DNA of 64,000 nt from Balaenoptera acutorostrata (GCF_949987535.1 NC_080075.1:3348001-3412000), one strand, 5' to 3'; positions 1-12,704 are shown, counted from the stretch's first letter. The notes: generated by a model not told the origin, from the sequence alone. Numbers and translations: made by a program.

Positions 1-1389
1 CAGTTTGTGAAAGGATTTACAACAGGGTTTCTCTAAATAGCTAACTCTCTAGTGAATTTAAATTACTGGTGTGCGTGTGTTTTAAAATTAACCCCTTTTT
101 CTTTTTGTAAAGAAACACACACGTTGTATCAAACAAGGTGTGTCAGAATTAAGAAAAGCTGAAGCGTTTGTCACGCACATTTGTAGGCTGAGTTGTAACT
201 CGTATTTACTAGGCTTCCTCTGGGAGAGGAGGGATTTTTCAGCAATAAACTGTAAAGGCAAGGCTGAGCTCACTTTGGCTCTGGCTTCTTGGAATCAGGG
301 GTGCAGGGCCTCTAGGTACCTATGGGTTGGGACACTGCCCTGGCTTCCAGCTGGGGACTGGGGTGAGGGGAGGGTGAATGTCTGTGGAGCCCAGGGCTGC
401 CCCGGGCTGAGCCTTTCTGTCCTGGGGTAGGAGTGGGGGTGGGGGTGGGGATGATCCCGGATGGTGAAGACCAAGAGGAGGAGAAAGCATTGACCTTGAC
501 TGGATCCGGCTCTGTGACCCGGAGCAGAAGTATAACACCTCCTGGCCTTAGTTACACCACTCTTCAAAAGGACATGGAAATTCAGCCAAGATGAGAAATT
601 CTTCCCTTTAAGACTGGGTTTCTCAATATCTGCACTTATAATAGACGTGTGTTCCATCTAAAGACCAAATCTCATGAACATTAGTCCTCAGTTTCGGCAT
701 ATCCCTGCCCTTGCTACCTTGCAGATGGCTTCTGGTTCTGCCTGTACTGACACACGTCTCTAACTTGAGGCTCTGCAAGACCATGGATTTGGTCCACCAT
801 GTGTGCATTCAGCCGGACAAGTGCTGCTCTTTTGGGTGGAAAGAATGAGGTTGAGGCCCAAGGTCATTGTTTTGAGCTTGGTCTGTTGCTAATTACCGAC
901 CCAAGGTAAATTGTTCGTCATTCATTAATCCAAGGAATGTTTCTATGTCTCCTAGTTTACGTTCATGACGGTAGTTGCCACTGGGTATCTGGCAGTCAGT
1001 GGGACATGGAATGCCTGTCCTACTTGGGGGAGTAGGCAATGGTAAATAAAGCAAGCAGACATAGAGTTGTTCTTGGCAAAATTAAAAAGATAAGGAGAAT
1101 GTAGTATGCTTTTCATACGGTTGTATGAATTTAAGGTGAAATACTGCTTACATATATTATATTTCTCTTAATATTTTAGAATTAGAGTTCCATAATTAGA
1201 GTTATGAAACAATTGTGATATCAGATAGTGATAAAACATTTAGCAAATGAAAATTTGGTGTGCTTGCCAGGCCCCAGGGTTGCCCCTGATGCTCCTCGCC
1301 TTGTGGTGTCCCCAGGCTTGTAGAGGGTTTGTGCCAGGGTGGGTCTGTGTGAACAATAGACCCCAGCAGAGTGATGGTGGCCAATTCTG
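1..1389. other. Intergenic DNA, no gene seen
   Basis: No exon, RNA gene or recent transposon is recognisable here. A G-rich run at 424-452 (repeats of GGGGGT type on the plus strand) could in principle form a quadruplex. The short open frames overlap on both strands and none resembles a known protein. Confidence 0.6.
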
Positions 1390-1737
1390 AGACTAGGTTC
1401 TAAGACACTTCGGTTCCCATCACGGTCACCAGCTCTTTCTCAGATCTTTGGATGGGGTGAAATCAGCTGCCCTGTTGCCACCAGTCCTGTAGGGAAGGCC
1501 AGGCAGTGCAGCACTGAGGCCTCTGTGAACAGCCAGGGGACGACTCAGGCCCACAGCCAACAGCACCCGGCTGAGCATGGGAGCAGGTTCCCTGCCCAGT
1601 CGAGCCTTCAGTGGACTGCAGCCCCCACGGACACAGCAACTGTGTCCTCATGGGACATCAGGAGCCAGAACCACCCAGCTGACTCACTCCCGGACCCCTG
1701 AGCCTCAGAAACTGTGAGATGCTTAACGTTTGTGGGA
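1390..1737 (+). repeat. MLT1-type (ERVL-MaLR) LTR, 5' part
   Basis: The text matches the remembered shape of an MLT1 LTR in plus orientation: a run about an ancestral cytosine-rich body, the phrase ending in agaaccacccagctgac, and then cctcagaaactgtgag, which normally leads into the A-rich part of the LTR. The match breaks at about 1737, where an L1 has inserted, and resumes at 2337. It is old and diverged and has no coding content. The 5' boundary is approximate. Confidence 0.7.
1725..1734 (+). repeat. Target-site duplication of the 1.7-kb L1, left copy
   Basis: AACGTTTGTG here is matched by AATGTTTGTG at 2337-2346 just after the L1 A-tail, a 10-bp duplication with one mismatch. It marks insertion by target-primed reverse transcription into the MLT1 LTR. 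Confidence 0.65.
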
Positions 1738-2336
1738 CAAACCATAATTCAAAAGGATACATGCACCCTTATGTTCATAGCAGCTCTGTTCGCAGTAGCT
1801 ACGGCATGGAAGCAGCCTAACTGTCCATCGACAGAAGAATGGATACAGAAGATGTGGTGCATATATACAATGGAATACTACTCAGCCATAAAAAAGAATG
1901 AAATAATACCATTTGCAGCAACATGGATGGACACAGAGATTGTCATACTGAGTGAAGTAAGTCAGACAGAGAAAGATAAATATCATGTGATATTGCTTAT
2001 ATGTGGTATCTAAAATATGACACAAATGAACTTATCTATGAAACAGAAACAGATGCACAGACATAGAGAAAAGACTTGTGGTTGCCAAGGGGGAGAGGGG
2101 AGGGGAGGGATGGAGTGGGAGTTTGGGATTAGTAGATGCAAACTCTTATGTAAAAAATGGATAAACAACAAGGTCCTACTGTATAGCACAGGAAACTACA
2201 TTCAATATCCTGTGATAAACCATAATGGAAAAGAATATAAAAAAGAATGTATATAGATGTATAACTAAATCACTTTACTGTACAGCAGAAATTAACACCA
2301 CATTGTAAGTCAACTATACTTCAATAAAAAAAAAAT
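1738..2336 (+). mobile_element. 5'-truncated L1 3' end (ORF2 C-terminus, 3' UTR, A-tail)
   Basis: About 600 bp of L1 in plus orientation. It contains the last part of ORF2 (to the stop at 2011-2013), a 3' UTR with the G-rich polypurine tract at 2089-2118, the typical late block with tgctgtacagcagaaatt at 2280, and an AATAAA followed by an A-run at 2324-2336. It interrupts an MLT1 LTR and is flanked by a 10-bp duplication. It lacks the 5' UTR, ORF1 and most of ORF2, so it cannot move by itself. Confidence 0.93.
1739..2013 (+). pseudogene. L1 ORF2 C-terminal remnant
   Basis: The frame reads the well-known C-terminal end of L1 ORF2p: KDTC, then WKQPNCPSTEEW, then MEYYSAIKKNE, then TWMD and the terminal SEVSQTEKDKY block. 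This is the region after the reverse transcriptase and cysteine-rich part of the full protein of roughly 1275 residues; only about 90 residues are left, without endonuclease or RT domains. It is intact up to its natural stop but is a dead fragment of a retrotransposon gene, with no promoter or start of its own. The upstream ATG of the open frame lies in MLT1 sequence and is fortuitous. Confidence 0.92.
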
Positions 2337-2403
2337 AATGTTTGTGTTTTAAGCCACTACATTTTGGGGAAGTTTGTTATGCAGCCATAGCTGACAGATA
2401 CAA
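2337..2403 (+). repeat. MLT1-type LTR, 3' part
   Basis: The LTR interrupted at 1737 resumes here: gtgttttaagccactacat followed by a TTTGGGGAAGTTTGTTATGCAGC block is the usual 3' end of MLT1-family LTRs. Joined with 1390-1737 it forms one LTR that predates the L1. Confidence 0.75.
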
Positions 2404-2740
2404 TTGGAACCCTACTGCTGAATTGTTTTCAAATAATGAAAATGCAAAAGTGTAGCAACTGCCATTCCTTATGAAAATAGAGTATCTTTGCAAAGAAATG
2501 TGGGCAAAATTATACTTCTTTGTATGGTACTGTTGATTATTCTGTGTTTACAAGTGTCCCTAGCACATGGTAGGGTTACTGCTGTTCCAACACATTGTAC
2601 ATAATTATCCGTTGGCTATAACTTCAGTGTGGTTGCATCTCTTGCCTGAAATATCATCCTATCTCCCTTTCTTTTATCCAGATCCTTTTGGGTCACAAAT
2701 AGTGCATTTAACAGCTGTTACTAGGTGGATGAATAACAGA
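2404..2740. other. Single-copy DNA, nothing seen
   Basis: No gene or repeat is recognisable in these 337 bases. Confidence 0.6.
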
Positions 2741-2970
2741 ATGGATTGGGAGTTTGGGATTAGCAAACGTAAGCTATTATATACAGAATAGATAAACAAC
2801 AAGGTCCTAACGTAGAGCACAGGGAACTATATTCAATATCCTATAATAAACCATAATGGAAAAGAATATAAAAAAGAATGTATATATATATCTCTAACTG
2901 AATCACTTTGCTGTACAGCAGAAATGAACACAACGTTGTAAATCAACTATACTTCAGTAAAAAATAAAAG
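2741..2970 (+). mobile_element. Short L1 3' UTR fragment
   Basis: About 230 bp beginning at ATGGATTGGGAGTTTGGGA and running through the tgctgtacagcagaaatga block and an AATAA-like A-rich tail. The 5' break is just 3' of the G-rich tract seen in the copy at 1738-2336, of which it is otherwise a close relative. I could not see a convincing target-site duplication. Confidence 0.9.
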
Positions 2971-3209
2971 AAGAGAAGGAGATTTGCTGAGAGAGTCTTA
3001 GAATAATCAAGGTAAGGAAGGTGGAAGCAAGGGGCTTGAGGAGGGGCAGACAGGGCATGTAAACAGGTTAGTATTCTCAACTCCTGCTCCTGAGGTTGGG
3101 CTAACAAACCCACAAAACACATACAGGTGTGGTTCGCACACCTGCAGTCTCACACAATGAAGAAGGCAATAAGCACAAGATTTATTACTATTATTATGAT
3201 TTGGCCGTG

Positions 3210-3360
3210 AGGTACTGATGTGTACAGTGTGGGTCGGGGAGCCAGGTTTCAACGTCTGGCCCCACTCTTTCCTTGGACAAGTTACTGAATCTTTCTGTCC
3301 CTCGGTTTTCTCATCTGTGCAATGGGATGGTGAAATCAGGGCTGTAACGTGGATTATGGC
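3210..3360 (+). repeat. MIR-type SINE remnant
   Basis: The string around 3275-3330 (ttggacaagttactgaatc, then ctgtccctcggttttctca, then tctgtgcaatgggatgg) follows the central MIR core in plus orientation. It is ancient and diverged. Confidence 0.65.
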
Positions 3361-3659
3361 ACTGAGCCCATACAACTCTTGATATCATTATTCTGTAGTG
3401 TGTGGAGCTAAGGAGAAGGTGCGTCGTAATTTCCATCAATTTTGTGCCCCCGCCTGGCTCTGCCCAGTGTGTAATCAGGATTACATAGGGCTCTTTACAT
3501 ACCAAAAGAAGTGACACTGAATTCTTTTGAAATTTTTTGAGAAATTTGGTAACTTGAGATCTAAGTTTTGCTAGTGTTCAGATGCTGAACGTACGAATTT
3601 TGTGATGAAGTAACAGGTGATTTTATTCATTTAATTTTTTAAACGTTATCATAGATGTC

Positions 3660-3775
3660 TTTTTATACTTGTCCAGCTTTCATTCAACACGTGTTTATTG
3701 GGTGCCTATTATGTGTCAGGTCCTGTTCTAGATGCTTGGGAGACAAAGGTTCCTGCCCTCCTAAAAGATTTCTGA
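3660..3775 (+). repeat. Ancient interspersed repeat (L2/MIR-era)
   Basis: The phrase cattcaacacgtgtttattg followed by gggtgcctattatgtgtcag and cctgttctagatgcttggg is a diverged copy of a very common ancient mammalian repeat motif. I am not sure of the family name. Confidence 0.5.
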
Positions 3776-3866
3776 CAACCAAACAAAAAATTGGCCATTT
3801 ACACTTTTTATAAGCAATTTATCAGATGTTGGGGCTTATACTGTAAAGAAAGATTCTGGGGAAACA

Positions 3867-4095
3867 AAGGATTGACACATATACACTATTGATACTACGT
3901 ATAAAATAGATAACTAATGAGAACCTTCTGTAGAGCACAGGGAACTCTACTCAGTGCTCTGTGGTGACCTACATGGGAAGGAAATCCAAAGAAAGAGGGG
4001 ATCTCTGTATACGTAGAGCTGATTCACTTTGCTGTACAGCAGAAATTAACACAATATTGTAAAGCAACTATATTCCAATAAAAATTATTAAAAAG
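3867..4095 (+). mobile_element. Short L1 3' UTR fragment, older subfamily
   Basis: Diverged L1 3' end: ggattgacacatatacac, then the block tagagcacagggaactc, then tttgctgtacagcagaaatt and ccaataaaaatt at the end. As in the copy at 2741, the 5' break lies next to the GGGATT motif after the G-rich tract. Base differences suggest an older insertion than the 1.7-kb copy. Confidence 0.85.
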
Positions 4096-4499
4096 ATCAT
4101 CATAAAATAAAAGATATGATGCAAAACCCAAAATTTGCTCTCCTAAAAAACATGATGGTATGTAATGAACAAAAACAAATCTTCACATGGTACTCTGTGT
4201 CATAAAAGTTATCCTGTTTTATAGATTATTACCAGATGCTAAGATTTAGGATCTATCACTGTGGAAATGAAAGCACAGAAAAGGAGGGGAATGAAAATAA
4301 ATAAGGCAAAAAAATAATCCTGAAAGAATTAGTCCTGAAAGAATAATTCAACCGAATAGTTGAAAAATACAATTTATGACAAATAAAAATAAAACATTTT
4401 AATGAAGTCCCAGGTTCCTGATTTCTCAATATCAAAATCAGAGATTACAATCACTGTAAATCAGGAGAAAAGAAAAAAAAATTAAACCACGTGTAGAGT

Positions 4500-4625
4500 T
4501 TATAATCTTCTATGCACTGTCCGTGTTCAATCTCATTTAATCTTTACTTTCAATTCTAGGGTGAATTTTATTATCTTCACTTAAGAGGAGAGAACAGAGG
4601 ACTTGGAAAGGTGAGAAACTTTTCC
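4500..4625 (-). repeat. MIR-like remnant
   Basis: Weak similarity to the MIR core in reverse orientation (caatctcatttaatcttta, a short gap, ttattatcttcacttaaga, gaacagaggacttggaaagg). Confidence 0.5.
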
Positions 4626-7600
4626 TGGATGATGGAGTTAGAATGTGCTAGAAAGGGCACTTGAATTTTCCCTATTTGCTTCCAAAGGCTAAACATGTTT
4701 TTAACAAATGACATTCATTCCCATGGGGCTGTCCCAAAATTATATTTGGCTCTTAAAATGATTCATTCTCCATTGATCATAGTTTTGTCTTCTTGATGCA
4801 GTGGTCTAGCAGAATGAAAATTTCCCCTGAACTTATCAAAGGTGGACATGCTCAGGTTCAGAGATCCATAGAGCTACTGCCAATTAGGACAGAAACACAA
4901 TTGGTTCGACTCAACCCCAAATTGTTAGAACGTTATAAGTCAAAGCCATCAACTTAGACTATTGGGACACCCAATTTTTTGGGCATATGCTGCTCTAACA
5001 ACAAAACTTGTCTAAAGGTATTGAAACAATATTTAGTTATGAATTGATATATTTCTGTGTAATCAGGACACCAGGTAATATCTAGAACGGTTCTATTAGA
5101 TAATTAAGTGTAGCTACTATTAGATTATTGTTCTAAGATCATGTTTTTTCTGGAAGATCAGTCTTTTGTACCTGCCATTGCCTTTTTCTTTTTAATTTAG
5201 TTTTTAATTATGTTAACCTCTATATTAAGCATTTAAGATCATCCATAGAATTCCAAGTCACATGTCACCGTGTGCTAGTCAAAATAAACATTACAGGATA
5301 TGTTATATCTATGTAAAATATATTTAGAAATGTCCATGTGCTTTAAGTAAAGCTATATGCTATGAACACTTTCTATAGGGTGTAAAGACTTTATTAAAAG
5401 AAACTTTGAAGCACAGAAAACTCAGTTGCGTCAATTTCTGAGATCTTAAATTTCATTGAAATCAAATCTGACGCAATTTGTTCAGGTCAGATTTGTTATC
5501 AACATCATCTCGTGCCCTGGGACAGTCTGTCTAGTTAAGGGGCTTTCTTTATTAGTTACCATGCATTCAGAGAATCAAATCCAAATCTGTGGACTAAAAG
5601 TAATTAGATATTTTAAGCAGTGATAAGAACATCACAAATAATCAATTTCTATGGCATTACTAGGTACTTCGTCAAGAAAAAGTCCATAAACACAAGAATT
5701 TATTACTGAATATCAGCCAGTCTATTGGGCATTGATTCCTCAGTATGCATAGACTGCTGGGTGTAAAGGGAGGTCTGTAATAATGCTCACCTTTCATTTT
5801 CCCCCTCAGATAAAAAGAAGGCAAGTTGCCCATAAAGCCCTCAGTATAAGCAAATGAGTGTCTTTATGGTTGTAAAGATGTATTGTGAGACTTTTCACAA
5901 AAATAGGAAACCAGCAAACTGCTTGGGAGTAATTAGACGTAATCTGATGTGTGCCACCTCCTAAAGAGGCAGAGCTAATTACAATTACAATACACCATGC
6001 TTAGAAACATATTTATTATGCTTATTGCGCAGATGTTTATTTCACCTGAAAGAAAAGGACTACAAAGGCATTTCCATGTAATCAAAACAGCGATCATCTT
6101 CTTTTACCAACCATACTTATTTCAATTTCTCAAGCTCATGGCAGACAGCATTTTTATCCACTTTAACCTTTGGGCTTCTTACATGTTTAAAACGAACATA
6201 GCTTAAGAAAAAATTCACATATTCACCCTCAGCTCCCTCCTCCCCACCACTGGAGACAGAATGAAAGACAATAATTTGACACAATAACTTAGCCAGAGTT
6301 TCCTTGGGAAAGGAATTCAACACTTATATATTCATTTAAAGATGAAACACGCACTTAATCCTCAAAACTGAAATGAACTGCAAAGATCCAATAGAACTTC
6401 CTGAGCACACTTTCATACATGCTGCCCTCATAATGAAACATGGAATATTCATTACTGTTATTAAAATAACACCAATTGGAACCAAAATGTAAGTTGTGAC
6501 TTAAAGTAGGAAAGTGGAGATGGATTAATAATATTCCCATTATTCAGGTTGACTTTGACCTATTAAGATGCAATATAAAGCAAAAACCTTCCATCCTATA
6601 CCTCAAGTTAATTTTCTTTTCATTCTATCCGGAACGTGACTTCTGTGTTATATAGGAGATACCTGAAATTAAAGTTTAAGTAGAAGAAGAAGGAAATTAA
6701 AAGAATTAAGGGGATAATTGCAACTTTATAAGAATTCGGTGGTGATGCATTTCTTTTCAGGGCATGGTGTGCTGAGGCTGGAAGCTGGGTGGGAGCTGAG
6801 TAGTAGCGGTTACCATTCTTCCCAGGGAAGAAGTGACGTGTGTTCACAGGCAGGCACATGTAGGTAGGTCTCTCGTGGTCTCTGGTGGTCCCTGGCACTC
6901 AGATCCCAGGATGTGTGGGGTTCTTTGTACAGTTAGGAGGAGACCTCTGTAGCAAAATACCCTGGGACCTTCTGATCCCATGTGGCCTTTTCTGTGATGT
7001 AGCCTCTGTACTAGCAGTGGCCTGAATTAAAATCTGCTCCCTGGAAAGGGCAAATCAGTGAAGATATATTTAGTCTAAAAATGCAGCTTTTAAAAAATGT
7101 AGTTTTGGAATATGCTCAGCTATTTCCTTACACTGGAACCTCTCCTTTGCCCCAGAGATTTGTCAAACAGAATTGGGTGCATACACATTATTGCCGGAGT
7201 ATGATAATTCCACGTGTCCTTCTGCATTTTGGAGAAAATACCAGCAATGGCGAAAGATGCCGACCAAGAGTTCTGACTACATTACTACTCCAGGGTTTTT
7301 CCCATGGAAGATTTAAATTTAGAACTCATTGAATTAACATTTTTAGTTTAAGGCATGATTGAAAGGCAAACAGTGTCTCGTTGGTAGCTGGGATGTGATT
7401 GGATAATATCTCTCAAGTTTATCAATTACTGAACAAAAGGATGCATACAATTTCTCCAAGTTTTGATTCTTAAAGATTTAAGTTGACAGACATATTTTCA
7501 TAACAAAGAGCTACCATAAAGCTTTGGTTGAGTTTACAACAATGTCAAGACACGCAACAAAGACCCTTTGCAAAATATCGCAAGCCTTGTTAAAATCTCA

Positions 7601-8639
7601 GCCAAAGTTTTTTTGGGTGATTCTTTGGTTTTCTTCAACATTTACATTCTAAGAATGTGGAAATCGTAGAAGCCACTTTGACAGTAGCACTGACTGGTGA
7701 GAAAAATGGAGAGTTCTATAAAGCACCAGCACCATCTAAATCTGCTTTAGGTCAACGCTGAAGACTTTGCGATAAATCGGAATTCAAAGAGCCAGGCTGC
7801 ACCCGGGAAGGTCCAGGCTGGCTGGGAAGATCTTGCTCCCCGCCTGGCGAAGCAGAGATGCTGTGAGCACATCAGACAGAGTCAGATGTGACCGCTGACA
7901 CCAAAAGCCACATAAATGGGAGGCACTCTAATGACACACACATGATTCCGGCCCCTCTCTGCATGTTCTCACGGGGAAAATAGCACACATATAGCACGAC
8001 AACCTGAAGAGAGCATAAACTACTGGGAAACAAGACCTTCTGTGCTACGCAGGAGTCATGAGTTTCCACTAGCTGCCTGGACAGATCCAGGCATGTTCCA
8101 TTGCTCATCCCATTATGACTGGCAATTAAACAGAGGGTTCCAGCTAGGAGATGCTAAATTTGATTCCATAATCTCCGCATCTTCGCATTACCCAACTTGA
8201 CTTTTTTCTACTAAAAACCTTCATGCGTCCATATAGCTGTCTACGTGTGTGTAGGTGTGTTCCTAATGCACCTGAACAAATGTGACAGCCCTGTGATAAT
8301 AGAATATGGATTCTCTACCATGAAAGAAAAGGAATTTTACAAAAGTACGAAGTCTCCATGGTTATTTTAAACACCCATGTGTTTAAAAATACACCCACTT
8401 TGATACTGTCTTTGAACTCTCTCCTGTCTACATATGTTGGCACAAGAAGCTCCAAGTTGGTTAACCCTTGAATGTACAGAGAGATGGAATGTGAGCTTTA
8501 AAAGGCTCCAAAGAATAATAATCCAAACACAACTTGGTAAACATAGAAGTCTTGGGAGGCTACAATATGTTACAAAGAGGAAATATAAGAAAGATCTGTG
8601 AAGTGTGACCAAAGTATGAAAAGAATCTTGGGAAGGAGC
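4626..8639. other. AT-rich, transposon-poor single-copy DNA
   Basis: About 4 kb with no recognisable gene and no recognisable recent transposon. Short open frames (60-90 codons) occur on both strands but none has a recognisable domain. Some blocks (5.9-6.3 kb, 7.6-8.1 kb) look like ordinary unique sequence and could be conserved noncoding DNA, which I cannot test without an alignment. Confidence 0.5.
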
Positions 8640-10680
8640 ACATTGTGCGTTTATTTAAGACAACTCTGTTTGCCGGAATGAAAAATGCATTTTAGCGAGA
8701 GCCTGGTGGGATCCGCAGATTGTCACGGGAGCAAGAATGACCACCGTTAAGAGACCTGGTGACGCGTGACATCTTCTCTTAAAAACAAACCTGCAAATGG
8801 GAAAAAAGAACAATACCTTAAAAAGAATTACTCACCAATTGGCAACTCAGATTTTGCTTTATTAGTATGACCAAGCCAATTTTATGTGATAGTTTGTTGT
8901 ATTTAAAGACAGTGTATAACTCTCATTGCAAACAGTTGTTTACAGTGCGTTTTCCAGCGCTGAGCTGTCTTAAAGCTCAATTGTGCATTTTGCAGATAAA
9001 GTGGGAAAACTAACTGAAGGCTGTATTGTAAGCAGTGGTTGCCGTGGAAACCCCAGTTTCAAGAGCTGGTTCTCCATTACCACTTAATTTAGGCTTCCTA
9101 ATTGCATTCCACTAAATCGGTAGCGACAATATCTGCAGAGCAAAACTGCATGCCCAGTCTAGCGCAAACCTCTTTGAAACAGGCTTTTTGAAAGCCAGGA
9201 GCTATAAAAACTCAGCAGGACGCGGACCATATGAGAAACCTGCAGTTCAAATGTACTCCTGTCTGCTTTCTCATCCTTGGTAACTTCAACGCGTTCCACA
9301 CCAATCTATTAGTTCAGTCTACCTTAAAGATCATAAAGCTCTACCATGTGGAAAGTCATCTGTCCAGCCACACACTGGTGCAAAATAGATTTAATTGTCC
9401 TCCCAACCCGGTGTCACGTCCATCTTATTTCACTCCACACCAGCAGGTAGCCACGCACAGGCTCACTTTCCTTGAACTGCCCTTGCTCCGCAATGCAAGG
9501 ACAACCATCCTTTCTCAGTTGAAATGACTGGCCGCTGTTGGGCTGAGCGGAGGGCCAGACCGCCCATATGCGACTGTGCGAGAGGCTTGTCAGAACCGCA
9601 AAACATGAAAGCATCCCAATTATCGACCACACCACTTTAAGAGAGGAGGGAACTAATATGATTGTACAAGTGATGCTACGGCGAGGAGCTCTCCGTCACT
9701 GTCAGATTAACACTTGAGTTAAACTCTTGTAAATCAGTCACATTATGCTGCTGCAGGAGAAATGCACATGGACCTATTAGGCTTCGGATTCCAGAGGACT
9801 CTCTCCGCCCGAGGAGTGATGCCGGATGCCCTATTCATCTGAATTTTGTCATGTTTATTATTTTGCAATTACTAATGTGGGCAACGTTGGAAAGATGGAA
9901 GTTGCCTGTGATGAGATTCTAAAACGGAGGCGTGTGCCCTGGGTGGCAGAGGGGGAGGCCAGCGTGCCTGGGAGCGCGCGGTGGGCACCCCGGGTAACGC
10001 CCAGTGGGAGAGGCGGCCGGCTCGCCCTTGACCGACAGCCGAATCCCACAATCCCCGTCTTCCCTCTAAACAGCAAGTGCTTTCAGACAGAATGCCTTGC
10101 TGTCTTGCAGTTACACGGCTTTGTGCCCATCCTCGGCGAAGCTCATCATTTCCTAGCGCGGGTCGCAAGGATTTGGCATCTCTATTCTAGGCAAAGAGAT
10201 GCTTTTGCTCCAGAGAGACCAGTAAACAACCGCAGCGTTTAACCTCTCCCTGGCGTTGGCACACGTTGCTAAAGCAGCCCGGGGGCGGCTGCCAAGACTG
10301 CGCTATTGTCCCCCATCTCCCAAGGTTTTTAATGCCCTTGCTCACCCAGCTGCGGGGCTTTGGCGGGAATGAATGAGGCATTTCCCAGGACAAGACGTTA
10401 TGAATGAGACAGACTGTTGTATTACAAGGCAAGGGGCTCCGTGCATTCCCCAGATTAAGAAAGCTAATATTAAGGCAGTCTTGCTTCTCTGTTCTGGGAG
10501 GACTGTGGAGGGAAGGGAAATAACTTCCCTGATGCGACTTTGCCAGGAAGTCTCTCCACTGAGTCACGCTAGACAAAGGGCAGGCATCTGAGAGCCCTGG
10601 TCCTGGTGGATTCTGATATGCGAACACGTGCTGGTCCAAGGTAGCCGGGAGGTATCACGCTGTTGGACCATTTCAAGCTG
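8640..10680. promoter_or_regulatory. Candidate conserved noncoding / regulatory block
   Basis: Two kilobases with no recognisable repeat and a base composition that changes sharply. The AT-rich left part (8.8-9.1 kb) carries homeodomain-type TAATT/AATTA cores and stretches such as aaacagttgtttacagtgcg. The middle has a TATA-like CTATAAAAA at 9202-9210. The right part (9.93-10.05 kb) is a short CpG cluster (agcgcgcggtgggcacc and neighbours). The frames that stay open here (9826-10242 plus, 10187-10639 minus) overlap each other's flanks and show no domain, so I do not call them genes. Function is inferred from composition only. Confidence 0.3.
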
Positions 10681-12692
10681 CAGGAGAACAAGGCCACTGT
10701 GTGAGTGTGGCCGACGGCTCTGTGGTGCAGACTTGCAAGTTACCTTTGCATTGAATACACTGACAGGCTTCTGTGAACCGGGAACCTGTTATCTTAGAGA
10801 CTAAACTCCTGCAAAATCATGAGTTACAGCCCTGGAGTTTCAGTTGTCCTCAGTCGTGCAGACCTAATCAGTGCGTTCATGTCCGATCCCCTAGAGTTTC
10901 CTGAAGCTTCTTAGGCATGCGCTTTGAGCGGTGAACACACCTCTCTAATTCTGCTGCACCCTGACTCTGGGTGCTTCAATATCCGTCCATGTCCATTTCT
11001 GTTCGTTTTTTTCCTCTCCGTAGATGGAGAAAAGTAAATGACCATGTTTTGTGTCATCACCTTGATGTTGCCATCCTTCAACTAAGCAAGGAAAGCCAAC
11101 CCTCACCCCCAACTTTGCTCCCGGCCCCCAGCCCCGTGTCCTTGCCTGCAAAGCACTCAGCAGCAGGTCCCAGAGGAGCCAGCAGCCTCGAAATCAAGGA
11201 AAAGTAGAGGCAACTTTGTTCAAGCATCAGGTTCCTGCTAATTTCCTCTCACGCTACCCTCATGGAAACGCCTCTGATTTTATCTGTGTTCTCCCACTTT
11301 GCCACTGCTTATCTCTGGTCCATCTCATGAAACTCATAAAATAAAAGACTAATGTTTCCTTCTCATCCTTAACAATGACTTCTAATTCTAAAACTTCTTT
11401 GATAGCCTCTCTATTTTCCTAAAATGAAACCCCAAATCTTTGGATGTAAAAATCAAGCCTTGTTTCGGGATACAGCCTGGGTTCTCCATGGAAAGAAAAT
11501 CACAGCAGCCATAGAGAAGATAACTGTTGAATTACAAATCATGGAGAGTTGCATAAATAGTTATGAGGGAAAACTGTGAGCTAATGCTGCTGATAGGATC
11601 AATAGCATCCTTGATAGTAACATACCCAGGGGTTCTATATATTATCTATCCACCGAAATGTCAATATAATAAAACTTAGAGGAATTTATATCAAGATCCA
11701 TTCTCTGTTAATTCCCAAGTGAATAATAACTCAAATTGGATAGCCTAAAGATCTTCTCTAATCGACTTCAGAAACTGGTTGAATTGGTCATCACACTGTT
11801 TCAACTAATGGCTGTTAGGAAGCCTTTCTCTCTCTTTTAAAATTTATACACCGTTTTAGCATATTGCCCAGGATAGCAATGAAAAAAAAAAAATGGACCC
11901 TTTATATATTCTGTAAGTCATTAGGACCCACACAATTATATTTACTAGAAAATATTTTATATTGATATTATTTCTTTCTGAATCCCAGTGCTTAGTTAGG
12001 GGCCCAGAACATATAAAATGCTTTTGGAATAAGCAAATATGTATGCATCGACCAGGCTTTTTGAAATCTTTAGCTGTCACTGCTCATTTTCTCTTTTTTT
12101 TTCTTGCTATCTTTAAATTAATTACTCTGTGAATTTTCAAATGTTAGATAGCAACCTATATACAATTTTGGAGAAAAATTAAAGATGCATTAAGAGGAAG
12201 CCTTTTATGATCCTAGGATGACACAACAGTCAGACTTCTATAGGTCTCCCTGTCATATCAGGCAGCTTTGAAAGTGGCAAGGATGCGTCCAGCTCACTGG
12301 GGGGTGGCTGATTAAATCTTATTAACACAAACATGGCTTTCATAGATATCTCTCTACAAAAAAAAAAAAAAAAGATTTTAGAGCTCCATATCATGGTCTA
12401 CATATTAATTAATATTCAGTTTAATAAAATTCCAGGAAAATAAACATCTTCCTTTTTTATTTTCTTTTTTTGTTTTTTAAACAAACCCTGTATTAGGTTT
12501 GTTTGTTTTTAAAAGGTATTTGGCCTGATTCAAATGACAAAGCAGCTATTTCCTACATGGTTTAGGCACTAAAGAATGTTATCAAAGGGAGTCACCAGGT
12601 ACCCATCTGCACATGGCCCAGTGCTGGGGGCTAAATCTGGTGAAGCAGCCAGAGCTCCCTGAGGCAGGTGTCATGGTTTTCAGTAAATCTAG
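10681..12692. other. Single-copy DNA, no gene seen
   Basis: No recognisable gene. A-runs at 11881-11892 and 12357-12373 and a T/G-rich stretch around 12450-12520 are simple sequence. The rest is AT-rich unique DNA. Confidence 0.5.
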
Positions 12693-12704
12693 CCACTGTC
12701 TTTA
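12693..12704. repeat. Target-site duplication of the CHR SINE, left copy
   Basis: CCACTGTCTTTA here and CCATTGTCTTTA at 13014-13025 flank the SINE; one mismatch in 12. Confidence 0.8.

Noticed and set aside
9826..10639. Frames of 138 codons (plus) and 150 codons (minus) in the CpG-cluster block
   Set aside because: They overlap or adjoin on opposite strands and show no domains. The composition explains the lack of stops.
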